A stretch of 64,000 nucleotides of DNA from Undaria pinnatifida (GCA_012845835.1 JABAKD010000020.1:10490488-10554487); one strand, 5' to 3'; shown: positions 1 to 10,109, counted from the stretch's first letter. A program made the numbers and translations. Notes: a model not told the origin generated them from the letters alone.

Positions 1-9
1 AAATGATGA

Positions 10-155
10 ATTCTCGTGAAAAAAAAATAGGCATGTACCGTAGTGGGGGAGGGGGCAGGAGGGCCCGCTATATGACCCCGGATCTGAGTTATACTACTGG
101 AAGGGAGGGCGAGAGTAGTGCAAGGATAATAAATGGGGTGGAAAAAAACTGATAC
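10..155 (-). repeat. dispersed repeat R1, copy 1
   Basis: On the minus strand this stretch reads CCCATTTATTATCCT, then a pyrimidine-rich block with GGGGTCA, then a block ending in TCGCGAGAAG-like sequence. The same order occurs at 14815-15010, 24465-24655, 47385-47520 and 49645-49850 (+ strand) and at 18440-18605 (minus). Full copies continue into CCCTCGTCGA and CCCACGCTGCCAGGCG. No protein is encoded. It is probably the body of a SINE or another non-autonomous element; at 47.5 kb it is followed by a tRNA-Glu-like segment. Confidence 0.65.
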
Positions 156-159
156 AATA

Positions 160-630
160 CAACAAAAGCTTTTCAGACAAGATGCACCAACAAGTAATTA
201 CAGCAGTACAGTGGCGGTAGTCCGATTCAAGATCACCCTGTGACAAACCGAAGCAGGTGCTCATTGCTCTCATTTGTTGTGGGCAATATATGGGTGTTAG
301 TATGCCGGGACAAGGCGATTTGATCGCTCTATATATCCCTAACGGCTTTATCTTTGACGCTCTGGGTACTGTATAGATTCATCTTGAGGTCGAGCGTTTT
401 GTACGAATTGCGGTCGCATGGCGAATCTTTGCCCTACACGAGTAGTATGCACGAAAACCCGCCAAAATATTAGCGAGCTTAGTTAGGTTTTTACCCTAAG
501 CGAATGAAATCGATATTTTCAGGAAATGTTTTCGGTGTCGCATAAGCGACAATGAGGTGATTATGTGCGGGCAGGTATTCCATGATTATTCGACCATTAT
601 GCGAGTCAAATACGCACTCTTTTGGCCTCA
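160..630. other. no recognisable gene
   Basis: AT-balanced sequence with only short ORFs. No family match, splice pattern or repeat partner inside this window was recognised. Confidence 0.5.
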
Positions 631-632
631 TT

Positions 633-2433
633 TCAGGCTTTTTCCACGGTTATTATGCTCGGGTTGTGCAAGTCTTAGTTCCAATTATGTCATTTGTGTT
701 TTAGCACCCCATTTTGTGTTTGAAACGGTGCTTATAGCCGGGGGCCCCTGAATCCTGGATACAAATCGCTCTAATTCGTCCATTTATATCGCGTTTGGTG
801 CTGTTGCTGGTATTCAAGTGTTTCTTATCCTCATTTTGGGCGCGCTTGCTCGGCACGCCAACCTGATATAATCTCAAAATCGCTATTTTGTGCGACCTAT
901 CATGCAGATAATAACTGGTCGAATTGCGCTCGCATTGCGCATGTTTGCCGTATGCGAAAAGTATGCGAGAAAACCCGAGCCAGTCAAAATAATTGTGAGC
1001 TTATATTGGGTCAAAGACTACCAGCCAATCACGAATAAGCCAATGGGGTTGGGGTTGACACGCCGTGCGGGGAGGTATCGACACGGGAGATCATCGTTAT
1101 AGTTCCCGCGTTGTTGGAGCTGTAGAGATTCGGAGGATTTAATATAAATTGAAAAACGTCAGCTGTGAGTACGACCGATTGAATTGTTGACAGGATTTCT
1201 GAACCGGGGATGGGGCCCTATCTCCCCCGTGTGTGACGGAACTGCCTCCCATTAGTTGGTGAGCCTCTCTCATCCTCTTAGGGTTGGGCGGCGCTGTGGA
1301 GCTCGAACCAATCAGCGATTTTTATCAACGGAATTGGGGTTTCCACACCGTGGGAGGCGGTGTTGACCCGAGGGAACTCGGTTTTCTTCCCCGGTTTGTT
1401 TAATGTTTAGATAGATAGAATGGCCTCTGGACCGGGGATGGGACCCTATCGTCTCCGAGTTGGATCTGGCTCGATAATATACGACCCCCAGCCAATCAGA
1501 GATCGGCCGGTCGGTGGGGTTGGGAACTTCCACACTGTGCGGGGAGATATCAATCCTGGCGATATCCGTGTTCGTTCCCGGGTTGTCGGGGTTGTATATG
1601 TGTGGATGGATTATGATCCTGGGATGGGACCCTATCGTCCCTACATGACGGAAACTTCATGTACGATCTCCGGCCAATGAGCGACCAGCGATAAGACAAA
1701 AAGGCCATACCAGGTGTATCTTTTTATTTTTTCGTCTAAAACTCGAGCCTGAAATTCTTAACTGCCCAATTATTAGTTCAGTGTGCTATCGCGTACTACT
1801 AATACTATGTCTGCCAGATAAGAGTGGTCTACAGCAGCAAGTAGCAGCTTTATAATAGCATTCGAGGAATTGAATGACGAAGGCAGCGACACCGTGTTTC
1901 ACGCCTAGAATATCGTCAGCAAGTCTCTCCACGGTCAGACCATACACACAAAGACAGTCGGTCTGCGGGTCTCGGATCTACGTACTATCATGCATGGTGT
2001 AGCAGAAGCTGTGGCTCAGTGCGCGCATCTCGGTGGCTACGTAGAGAACATGCAGCATACATGGCCACCCCCTTGCTGGCGAGTGATGCTTGGTTGAGTC
2101 AAAACATCAAGAAACGCACTCGAAACGTCTCTTCGTGGCCAGACTAGAGGGTCAGTCTGCATGTGGGCTCGGATTTATCCGATCGAAATATAGGTCTAAT
2201 GAAGCTCGGAATCGGATTCACGCAAGAAACAGCAGGAGTAAGTAGTCCACTGTTAGTCTATATCGATCTCTTGGCATTGCTTTACATTCTACGCGCGTAG
2301 ATTATGTGTTGTGTGGTAACGGTTTGTACTCTCTATCGAATATTGAATCGAACAAGTCGAAATGTTGCCTTGCCCTACCCGGAGCATGGGTGCAGGCGAA
2401 TGCCGGCATTCATGCGGAGCCTTTGTACTCTTT
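633..2433 (+). repeat. 1.8 kb dispersed repeat R5, copy A
   Basis: Collinear with 54698-56628, with roughly 10 percent divergence judged by eye and small indels. Shared landmarks include CTAATTCGTCCATTTATAT, GATGGGGCCCTAT, the block around GATCGGCCGGTCGGTGG, and the tail around CGGATTTATCCGATCGAAA. The last 0.35 kb is also present inverted at 49125-49510. Copy A contains a short R3-like insertion at about 1140-1185 that is missing from copy B. The motif GATGGGNCCCTAT recurs at about 1210, 1437 and 1622, so the element has internal repetition. No conserved reading frame was seen. It is an unclassified mobile or segmental repeat. Confidence 0.7.
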
Positions 2434-2449
2434 AAAATATATATATACC

Positions 2450-2469
2450 CCAACCCTAACCCTAACCCA
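2450..2469. repeat. short interstitial telomeric block
   Basis: About three CCCTAA units (TTAGGG type) lie directly behind the R5 tail and an AT run. They are too short for a chromosome end. Confidence 0.7.
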
Positions 2470-2639
2470 ATGAAACGCAACCAACCAATGTAGGGTGAAA
2501 CCTCCTTCGTCTCGTACACAGTGTGTGTCAACCATTTTCTCGAATAAATGGTAAGATGTATTGTTTTTATTTATGACCTGCTGATCTAACTGCGGTGCTC
2601 CTCCTAAAAAAACGATGATACCTCCCCCTCCCGGATGTT

Positions 2640-2790
2640 GACATTATTGGCCTCTTTCAACCATTGTAACTAACCCTAACCCTAACCCATACGAAATACC
2701 GGTCAAAGTGCCCCCTGATATCACTGGGGTAAAACGGTTAGAAATGTCAAATAATGCAGATAATGTGTATCGCTGCCTCCCATCGACAAC
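2640..2790 (+). repeat. telomere-motif repeat R6, copy 1
   Basis: CCCTAACCCTAACCC at 2673-2688 is followed by CATACGAAATAC, then a tract with GGGGTAAAA and TTAGAAAT. The same order (telomeric units, CATACGAAATAC, GGGGTAAAA, TTAGAAAT, ATGTGTATC) is found at 21530-21660. The telomeric units therefore appear to be part of a dispersed repeat and not a random array. Confidence 0.6.
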
Positions 2791-3230
2791 GTATAACGTG
2801 TGCCATGGTACAATATAAATAGTTTTTATAATATAAACTTAGAGACTCGCGTCGTTGTATACGTAATTGGTTATTATCCACCCAGAGAAAACTAGGGGGT
2901 GACAGGTTACAAACCAAAGCGCCACACAAAAAGCCCACACGACACCTTCAGAAAAAAACAAAACGAAACGAAACAGCCCAAATTAGTGTAAGTACAGAGA
3001 AACTGCAATCTGCGACATCTCTGCCGCCCTCTGCACCACGGCAACTTTGTGCGGACGGCGTGCCACACCGGGGGGTACATTCATGTGATCGTGTCGTTTG
3101 TGATCGTTTTTTATATACATTTTTTCAACTTAAAAAATGAACTAATGTACAGTAGCTGGTAGGTTTTTATACATTAACGTATTTTATAAACAAAAGGAAA
3201 TTAGTACATAAATTACTGCGCATTCAATGA
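2790..3230. other. no recognisable gene
   Basis: No exon, RNA gene or partnered repeat recognised. AT-rich stretches lie around 2815-2840 and 3105-3225. Confidence 0.45.
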
Positions 3231-3234
3231 GAAA

Positions 3235-3480
3235 ATATGGTTCAGCCTACTCTGATACAGTCAGATCCGCCAGTCGAAAAAGGCCCTTTTCGACTGAAGT
3301 CCAAATCGAGCTTCGACTGAAGACTCAATCGAGCTTCTTACACAGTTGAAACATAGTTTTTTAGATTCGAACCTTTTCGACGGACTGAGCGATCCGACTC
3401 GCACATTCAGTCGAAAAAAGTAATCGATTCGACTGGGTGTATGTGCGGGTCGGACTGCTCAGTCGAAAACGTTTACGAAC
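3235..3480. repeat. palindromic TCGAC-rich repeat
   Basis: GTCGAAAA and TTTTCGAC flank AGGCCC, giving a short perfect hairpin near 3270-3296. CAGTCGAAAA-type motifs recur across the block in both orientations. A related inverted copy with the same hairpin core and nearby GGATCCG and ACACAGT motifs is at 8080-8150. Confidence 0.55.
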
Positions 3481-3499
3481 CCATCACATCGCTCATTCC

Positions 3500-3930
3500 A
3501 CCATAAAAAAGCACGCACGTCTGCACACCGATAGCAGATACCACAGCAGGATCCTACAACAACGCCGACGCTGGCTTGGCGGCTATCACTGCTGCTGCTT
3601 CTCGCCGTAAGTCAGCGTGGTGACACGTTCCTAGTCCCGCCCGCCAGCAGCGTGTATCATACGATGGCAGCAGCGCGCGGCATGGAAGACATTGCCATTA
3701 ACGGCTGCTTGTTGTACTTCGTATGTAGCTATTGGCGGCTCTCGGCTGAGTGCACCGCACGAAGGTAGTTTTGGCGGCATTGAGCCAACTCCAACGCCAC
3801 CAACCCGCTTGGACGAGCGCTCGACGCGCGTGAAGCACGCGTTTCTCGCGGAGAACGCACCAAGGACAGAGCTCCCGACTGACTTTCGGCTGCCATACAG
3901 CCGTACACTAACACTCCTATTGGTTGTGTA
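3500..3930. other. no recognisable gene
   Basis: GC-balanced spacer with overlapping short ORFs on both strands, none with a recognisable domain. Its left part contains a CAGCAGG / GCTGCTGCT low-complexity patch. Confidence 0.4.
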
Positions 3931-4004
3931 GCACTGCCCGCTGAGCAACTGAGTCACGTGACTGAGTAGCTCAATGGGTACCGCTTATATAATCAACAAA
4001 ATAG
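3928..4004. repeat. head-to-head tRNA-like SINE ends, 5' part split by Copia
   Basis: Two tRNA A-box-like motifs face away from each other around CACGTG: the minus one reads CTCAGCGGGCAGTGC and the plus one reads TAGCTCAATGGGTA. The plus element runs to CAACAAAATAG and is then broken by the Copia LTR at 4005. After the element, CAAAATACGTG and a B-box-like GAGTTCG follow at 7600. This indicates the Copia insertion split a SINE. Confidence 0.55.
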
Positions 4005-4521
4005 TGGCGTATGTGACGACACGACCTGGCGTGGTCGCAGAGCCTGGCGCTGGCAGCAATTAAACTAACCGAAGGAGCGTGCAAGATGCACGAGGCAGAA
4101 ATACATTGATGTTCTAACGGGCGCTTTCGGCCAACAGAAGGAACACTTGGGAACGATGGACTGCTGTGTCCAGAGTTCAGGAGGCACTGAAAACTGACGA
4201 GGAAGAATAGAAGGATGAGGCAAGAGAGAGGAGTAAGTGGGGTGGGGCCACCCGCATCACCCGTCTCAGCGTCCAGAGTACTACTTCTTCCAGAAGCCTT
4301 TGACTTCGAGAACTCGACTGCCTCGTACGATATGATCTTTTCGAACTATTGCTTAATCCCGCCGCTTTTCTGGAACAATTCTTCCAAGAAAGTTCCGGTT
4401 CAGCTGTAACGCGCATATGCTACTTTCTAGTTCTGCTATGACTACGAGTACAGCAATGAACCAATCAATGCTACTGAACATTGCCTCGATAGGTGGTAGT
4501 CTAAAACACCTATCCTCGACA
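4005..4521 (-). repeat. 3' LTR of the Copia-type element
   Basis: It begins (minus strand) TGTCGAGGATAGG at 4521 and ends CATACGCCA at 4005. The adjoining minus-strand GTGAGGGAG is a plausible short polypurine tract. Point differences from the right LTR indicate an old insertion. Confidence 0.8.
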
Positions 4522-4892
4522 CTCCCTCACAATGGAAGTAGCATATCGAATTTCATTCAATAGCATGTTCCACTTGAAATCAAGCTACACTCCGATCAGA
4601 GATACGACGCATGTCATTTCCCGCTGAGGTGTAATGCAGACTTGCTCACGCAATTCATAAAAACTTGAATTTCCGTATCCCGTGTGTTACAACCGAATCA
4701 AAAGCTAACGCTCATATCATGACAGCTTTAATAGGAGCTGTAAATCTAATCATGAAACCGTTACTAGTAATAGTGCAACGGTTCCAAAATGTGTCTCCAG
4801 TCCAACACTGAGGACACTGAACAGGTTGAGACTCAGCAAATCTACTGTTGCTTGCGCGACTCAAACAGTCAACACACCCTGAACTTCGGTGA

Positions 4893-6235
4893 TTAACCCG
4901 AGTGCACTAAAACAGTAACAACATTACCGATCTCGTGCGGTTTGCGCTCGATCTCCGTCGGTTCTGGCTCTACCGGGGCCATACCGTAGAACGATTCACC
5001 CTCACCGTCCGTTCCCCCGTTCATGTAGGAGAAGTTCGACTTTTCCTGAACTCCAAAAGAGATAGCGGGCTTAGCGCGTTCCTCAAATGGCCAAGGACGC
5101 GATGCTGACAGTGAGCTTAATCGGCACGTTTCCTCATTGTGACTTTGCTCCGCCGCAGTTGCCGCGGTGGGATGTACCTCCGTCGCTGTCAACGAGATGA
5201 AGGGGCGTTCCGGCTGATCGTCCTCTTCTGGAAGATCGAAAGCGCTGCAGATTCCCTTTATCCGCGAAGGCCCGGTTGCAGCAATGTGAGCGTTGCCGTC
5301 AGCCTGTTTGCGCCTCCTGGCGCGGCAGTCGGCGTCGCTATGGGAGGTTGTTTCGTGGTATGAGCACCACACTGGACCTCGCCCGCCTCCATGGTTTCGT
5401 TCGTGCTGTCTGGGTGATTTTGTTGTCCTTCACGCTGCTGCTGCTGCCGCCAAGCATTCAATTTTGAAGTGACCGGTATGACCACAAAAGTGGCACTTGA
5501 TGTCATTGCGATCGCGGGTCATTGCCTGTATGGCGGCACCACGTCCCGCGATACCCCTGAATGAATCAGAACGTGAACGGGCCAGGTTATCTGCGTAAAT
5601 GGCCACCATCATACGCTGGATATCAGCAAGTCCGAAGCCCCCTCTCTCTAGGTGGGCTTGGCGTATGACCCTCATATTCTGGCAGTAGAGCTTGCACTAA
5701 AATATCGTCACATTGACGATCTGTGGGACCCTCTGGTGGGTCGCACGCGTTAAACACAGCTATCCACGATGTAAAGATACTCGTCCGGGTCCTGGTATGA
5801 ACGCATTAGCGTATTGTTCATTTTTGAATGCTCCGCGCGAATTTCTTCGCGCGAACTCCCTTTGAACTTCTCACGCAGCGTTGCTCAAGCCTGCTGTCCA
5901 TGTCCTGCCCCATCCTCCAGTGTGGTGCCCTCGTATCTCCGTACGACGAAGAAGGCTGAGCCGCTCGTTGAAAAGAACAGTATGCTGAATAGATCCTGGT
6001 TGGCGGCATCCCACGCCGCACGGGCAGTGGCCTGACTGTCGTCGGTCTCCGACGGCCGCTCTTGCCCCTGCAGGATGTTAAATATGGCTCTGTTGTAGAT
6101 GCTGAGACTGGCACGAAGCTTGGAACTCCATTCAAGAAAATCGTCCGCCTTTTGGCCGTCGAATTTTGATATTTGTTTCAAGACAACGTGAAGCTTGTTC
6201 GTTGTTCGTCCATGAGAATGGGTCCTCCCGCTCAA
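4893..6235 (-). pseudogene. broken gag of the Copia-type element
   Basis: The start is the Met at 6235. The first segment (6235-5885) has the gag-like motif KFDGQKADDFLEWSSKLRAS and ends at a stop. Homologous sequence resumes in other frames, with GSSREEIRAEHSKM near 5840. A CCHC zinc knuckle (CHFCGHTGHFKIEC) lies near 5450-5490, and a second metal-binding-like motif, WCSYHETTSHSDADC, near 5325-5370. The last frame (5372-4893) runs through an acidic linker to TVLVHSG and then a stop. That ending looks like the start of an aspartic protease in which the catalytic DSG has become HSG. At least two frame breaks and in-frame stops make it a pseudogene. Gag normally packages the RNA in virus-like particles. 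Confidence 0.75.
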
Positions 6236-6349
6236 CAGGCGAACGCGAAGGGTTGGTCAATACCTTGCTGTAATCCTTGTGCAGACTTTCCAAAAGACAC
6301 ACCCCGAGTTTGCAAAGCTCGGCCTGTGCCCTCTTGTACTGACGTACAC

Positions 6350-6720
6350 TACCTGTGCCGTCTACGCTACAGCTGGTGCAGCGTGTTCCTTTCACGTGCA
6401 CTCCCTGTGCCGTCTATGCTGCAGTTGGTGCAGGCTACCTGAACGCCCCGAGCCTGTTCTCGACCCGTGTTTCAATGACGCACTAACTATGATGCCGCCT
6501 ATGCTGCAGCTTGTGCAGGCTCATCTGAACGTTTCGAGCCCTTCCTCGACCCGTCTTCAAATAACTGACGTGCCCTACGTGTGCAGTCGGTGCTGCAGCT
6601 GGTGCAGGCTCAACTGAACGTCTCGAGTCCTTTCTCGACCCGTTTTCCAATGACGCGAACGAACTATGCCGTCGATGCTGCAGTTGGTGCAGGCTCAAGC
6701 GGACGTAAAGCAATCTGCGA
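6350..6720. repeat. about 87-bp imperfect tandem repeat in the Copia leader
   Basis: The core CTGCAGNTGGTGCAGGCT occurs near 6420, 6503, 6594 and 6681, with a weaker copy near 6370. Each is followed by CTGAACG, TCGACCCGT and a CAATGACG-like end. It lies between the primer site and gag, in the untranslated leader. Confidence 0.7.
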
Positions 6721-7047
6721 CGCCTCAAGAAATACGGTTGTTACGCCGCACCACTCAATCCGTGCAAGAAAAGCAAACACAGAGTACTATGCCCCGATAG
6801 CGATATCGGCGCGTAGATACGATGCTGTCCTTCCTGACAGCAGTAGACGACCGAGACGGACTCGGTCACCAGTGCAAAGTATCTTGAATCTAGACGATTC
6901 AATCTAATCCAAGTCGCTGTCGAACATATTGACTCAACTCACTTTTTCAAACTTCCGAAATCGACAGTCCCGTTGCTGCTCCAGATTGAAGGTTCCCTCG
7001 AAGACGTCTCCTCGAAGATTCCTGCTGTGCGACGCCGCGCTGTAGAC

Positions 7048-7060
7048 GAGGCTCATAACC
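7048..7060 (-). promoter_or_regulatory. primer binding site, half tRNA-iMet type
   Basis: The minus strand reads GGTTATGAGCCTC three bases inside the 5' LTR. The + strand text GAGGCTCATAACC resembles the anticodon stem-loop of initiator tRNA-Met (CTCATAACC). Copia-group elements are known to prime from an internal half-tRNA of this kind. Confidence 0.7.
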
Positions 7061-7063
7061 TAT

Positions 7064-7599
7064 TGGCGTATGTGACGACACGACCTGGCGTGGTCGCAAA
7101 GCCTGGCGCTGGCAGCAATTAAACTAACCGATGGAGCGTGCAAGATGCACGAGGCAGAAATATGTTGATGTTCTAACGGGCGCTTTCGGCCAACAGAAGG
7201 AACACTTGGGAACGATGGACTGCTGTGTCCAGAGTTCAGGGGACACTGAAAATTGACGAGGAGAAATAGAAGGATGAGGCAAGAGGAAGGAGTGAATGGG
7301 GTAGGGCCACCTGCATCATCCGTCTCAGCGTCCAGAGTACTACTTCTTCCAGAAGCCATTGACTTCGAGAACTCGATTACCTTGTACGATACGATCTTCT
7401 CGAACTATTACAGCAGCAGTCGAACAGGTGATAATCCCGCCGCTTTTCTAGGACAATTCTTCCAAGAAAGTTCCGGTTCAGGCGTCACGCTCATATGTTA
7501 CGTTCTAGTTCTGCTACGACTACGAGTACAACTATGAACCAATCAATGCTACTGAACATTGCTGCGATAGGTAGTAGTCTAAAACACCTATCCTCAACA
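7064..7599 (-). repeat. 5' LTR of the Copia-type element
   Basis: It begins (minus strand) TGTTGAGGATAGG at 7599 and ends CATACGCCA at 7064. It is collinear with 4005-4521 apart from small differences, including a roughly 18-base insertion around 7410-7430 that contains CAGCAGTCGAACAGG. Confidence 0.85.
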
Positions 7600-8000
7600 C
7601 AAAATACGTGTTATCGAGTTCGTAGGTTGAATTTCGCCGGCTCAGTAACAGGGATCTCTGAGGCTCCCCCCTCGCCACGTACTACAGCAGTAGTAGTATT
7701 CAGAACTACACCACTAATATCATAACCATTCATAATGTTTCCAGCGCAGACGCTCGAAAACAACAAGTATAAAGTCGGCGAGAATCGAACTCACGACATA
7801 TCATTTAGATATATAGCACTACCCACTGCTGTGCTACTCACGAGCTCACGAGACCCATTAAACTAATCTGAGTAAGTCAGTGGGTAATGCTATATAACCA
7901 AAAAAGGACTTTGAGCAGCTCAGCGGGTAGTACTAGCCAACAAAGGATGAGGTAGCGACGCAGTACCTCAGTGGGTAGTGCTACAGTACATCACGCATAA
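7600..8000. repeat. SINE remainder and tRNA-like SINE cluster
   Basis: 7600-7660 looks like the distal half of the SINE split by the Copia element. At 7770-7830 the minus strand has a B-box-like GAGTTCGATTCTC and an A-box AGTGGGTAGTGCT. At 7868-7990 three plus-strand A-box motifs follow one another: AGTCAGTGGGTAATGCT, AGCTCAGCGGGTAGTACT and ACCTCAGTGGGTAGTGCT. They are fragments of one tRNA-related family in both orientations. None folds convincingly as a working tRNA by eye. Confidence 0.6.
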
Positions 8001-8079
8001 CCCCCTCACACTAATCGCCTCTACAAAGAGCACGGCTCGACTGACGATGAGAGAGGGGCCCAGGACAATCCAGTCCAAC

Positions 8080-8232
8080 AAAAGTTCAGTCGGAAAAGGC
8101 CTTTTTCGACTCACGGATCCGACTGTATCCGACTGTGTAAGAACTGGCCTTTCACGGGCCAGGTTCGAAAGCACGACGCCTTCCTGCCTTCGAGTTGAGC
8201 ACGTCTGACTGCTGAGCTAAAAAAAAAAAAGG
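8080..8232 (-). repeat. tRNA-like SINE with palindromic end
   Basis: On the minus strand a T run is followed by TAGCTCAGCAGTCAGA (A-box-like) and GCTTTCGAACCTGG (B-box-like), then GTGTAAGAACTGG-complement sequence and the TCGAC hairpin shared with 3235-3360. The order suggests a tRNA-derived head joined to that repeat body. Confidence 0.5.
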
Positions 8233-8500
8233 TTGTATCACAAATCACGGGATAAATCCCGCGGGATCATGAAACTTCGGGGCAGGTTCAGACGGGATTT
8301 GGGAAATCTCAAATGTCACGGGTTTGAACGGGACGGGGCATCGAAATCACGGGCTTTGACCAAATTTCCCGGGTTTCCGGACTAGCTTGCACAGGATCGG
8401 GATTTAATTTTTTTCACGGGACGGGATTGGGATCGCGAACATTCTACGGGTTCATTTTGGACAGGAACAGGATTAGTATACACGCCACCACTGGATCATG
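8232..8500. repeat. degenerate GGGAT / CGGGA low-complexity tract
   Basis: CACGGG, CGGGAT and GGGATTT motifs recur irregularly. No reading frame of interest. Confidence 0.4.
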
Positions 8501-8510
8501 GGATTATACG

Positions 8511-9258
8511 CGGGAAGGGGGGGAGGGGGGATGGGGGGAGGGGGGAGGGGGGGAGGGGGGAGGGGCGGAGGGAGAGGGCGGGAGGGGGGAGGGGGGGAGG
8601 GGGGAGGGGGGAGGGGGGAGGGGGGAGGGGGGAGGGGGGAGGGGGGAGGGGGGAGGGGGGGAGGAGGGGAGGGGGGGAGGGGGAAGGGGGGAGGGGGGAG
8701 GGGGGGAGGGGGGAGGGGGGGAGCGGGGAGGGGGGGAGCGGGGAGGGGGGGAGCGGGGAGGGGGGGAGGGGGGAGGGGGGGAGGGGGGGAGGGGGGAGGG
8801 GGGGAGGGGGGAGGGGGGGAGGGGGGGGGCAAAGGGGGGAGGGGGGGAGGGGGGGAGGGGGGAGGGGGGGGGGGGGGAGGGGGAAGGGGGGGAGGGGGGG
8901 AGGGGGGAGGGGGGAAGGGGGGGGGGAGGGAGGGGGGGAGGGGGGGAGGGGGGGAGAGGGGAAGGGGGGAGGGGGGGAGGGGGGAGGGGGGGAGGGGGGA
9001 GGGGGGGAGGGGAGAGGGGAGGAGGGGGGAGGGGGGAAGGGGAGAGGGGGGGAGGGGGGGAGGGAGGGAGGGGGGGAGGGGGAGAGGGGGGAGGGGGGAG
9101 GGGGGAAGGGAGGGAGGGGGGAGGGGGGGAGGAGGGAGGGGAGAGGGGGGGAGGGGGGGAGGGGGGAGGGGGGGAGGGAGGAGGGGGGGAGGGAGGAGGG
9201 GGGGAGGGGGGAAGGGGGGAAGGGGTGAGGGGGGGGGGGGGGAGGGGGAGGAGGGGTG
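8511..9258. repeat. 0.75 kb homopurine tract, (G5-8 A)n
   Basis: Nearly all bases are G or A on the + strand, in irregular units such as GGGGGGA, with rare C or T interruptions (for example around 8724-8760 and 8829-8832). It opens long ORFs in several frames on both strands (Gly/Glu/Arg or Pro/Ser), which are artefacts of the composition. A tract like this can form G-quadruplexes or triplex DNA. Confidence 0.95.
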
Positions 9259-9469
9259 TCCTGCCCATGAGACGGAAGTCTGGGTCTGGCCATCGTCGTC
9301 TTGAAATTTGTGGGCCTTCCAATGGCCGTCACAAGTTAGCGTTAGGCCGCCCTGACTTCTTCGCCTTGTTGCGTTCTCTCCTCAGTGCCATTGATGTACT
9401 TGATATCCTCTATGAGCCCAATGCCGTCTTTAGTCAGTTCCTAGGGTCTGCTAGTATGACGTTTTTTAT

Positions 9470-9700
9470 ATTTCCTTTCCTCGCTTCCTCTTCTCGTCTT
9501 GTATTTTCTTGCTTTTCTTGTCTTTTCTTTCCTTCCTTTTTCCGCTTTCTTTTCTCTACTTTTCTTTCCTTTCCTTTTCCGCTTTCTTTTCTTTACGTTC
9601 TGTTCTTTTCTTTTCCTTTTCTTTTCTTTTTTCTTTTTTTTCTTTTCTTTCCTTTTCTTTCTTTCCTTTTCTCTTATTTGTTCTTTTTTTTTCCAGTTGA
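9470..9700. repeat. TTTTC / TTTCC pyrimidine tract
   Basis: Almost pure C/T on the + strand in units such as TTTTCTTTCC. It gives false Phe/Leu/Ser-rich ORFs on + and Lys/Arg-rich ORFs on minus. Confidence 0.9.
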
Positions 9701-9959
9701 CTTGAGTCTGACGTGGGTAAGCGTAGTGAAAGGTACTACGTGTACGAATATACGTGGTAGTCTTTCCTGGGTGGCAAGCGGTATAGGCGGTTTTCCAGGC
9801 GCGAGTAGTGAGACGTATGCACCGGTATGGACCTGGCACATCGTAGGCTGACTCCCGATTTCACTTTTTACATGTTTCTGGCGGAGGCATGAATTGCGTC
9901 AGCTGTGATATATGCGTTTACCACCGTTGTTTTTTCTTTTTACCTGGGGCATTCCTCAG

Positions 9960-10035
9960 CTCCAGAGTGACTGGAGCCTGTCCTGTGACCACGGACTTGA
10001 TTATGCAAGTTAATATGAGAACATCATAGCAACAA
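9960..10035 (+). repeat. repeat R7 with CAA-type tail, copy 1
   Basis: GCCTGTCCTGTGACCACGG followed by ACTTGATTATGCAAGTT and TGAGAACA, ending in an ACAACAAC tail. The same sequence with a longer (ACA)n tail is at 47795-47885. The microsatellite tail suggests the 3' end of a retroposon. Confidence 0.6.
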
Positions 10036-10109
10036 CAACCCGGCATCCCGTAGAATCCCGCGAGATCTTCACAACGGTACATATCCCGAAAAAAAAGCCC
10101 TGGAACTCC

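Larger units (their letters stand above)
4005..7599 (-). mobile_element. Copia-type LTR retrotransposon, deletion derivative
   Basis: Two direct repeats (4005-4521 and 7064-7599) bracket a 2.5 kb interior. On the minus strand each starts TGTNGAGGATAGG and ends CATACGCCA, which are TG...CA LTR ends. Just inside the right LTR is a primer site matching the anticodon arm of tRNA-iMet. The interior carries a broken gag with two zinc-binding motifs and the first residues of a protease; integrase and reverse transcriptase are absent. The flanks CAAAATAG and CAAAATAC match at 7 of 8 bases, which looks like a target duplication though longer than the usual 4-6 bp. It would depend on another element's pol to move. 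Confidence 0.85.

Noticed and set aside
9441-9839. Lys/Arg-rich 132-codon minus ORF resembling a nuclear protein
   Set aside because: Translation of the homopyrimidine tract.
8427-9851. 474-codon + ORF and long minus ORFs over the G/A tract
   Set aside because: Open only because the tract has almost no stop codons; Gly/Glu/Arg and Pro/Ser translations appear in several frames at once.
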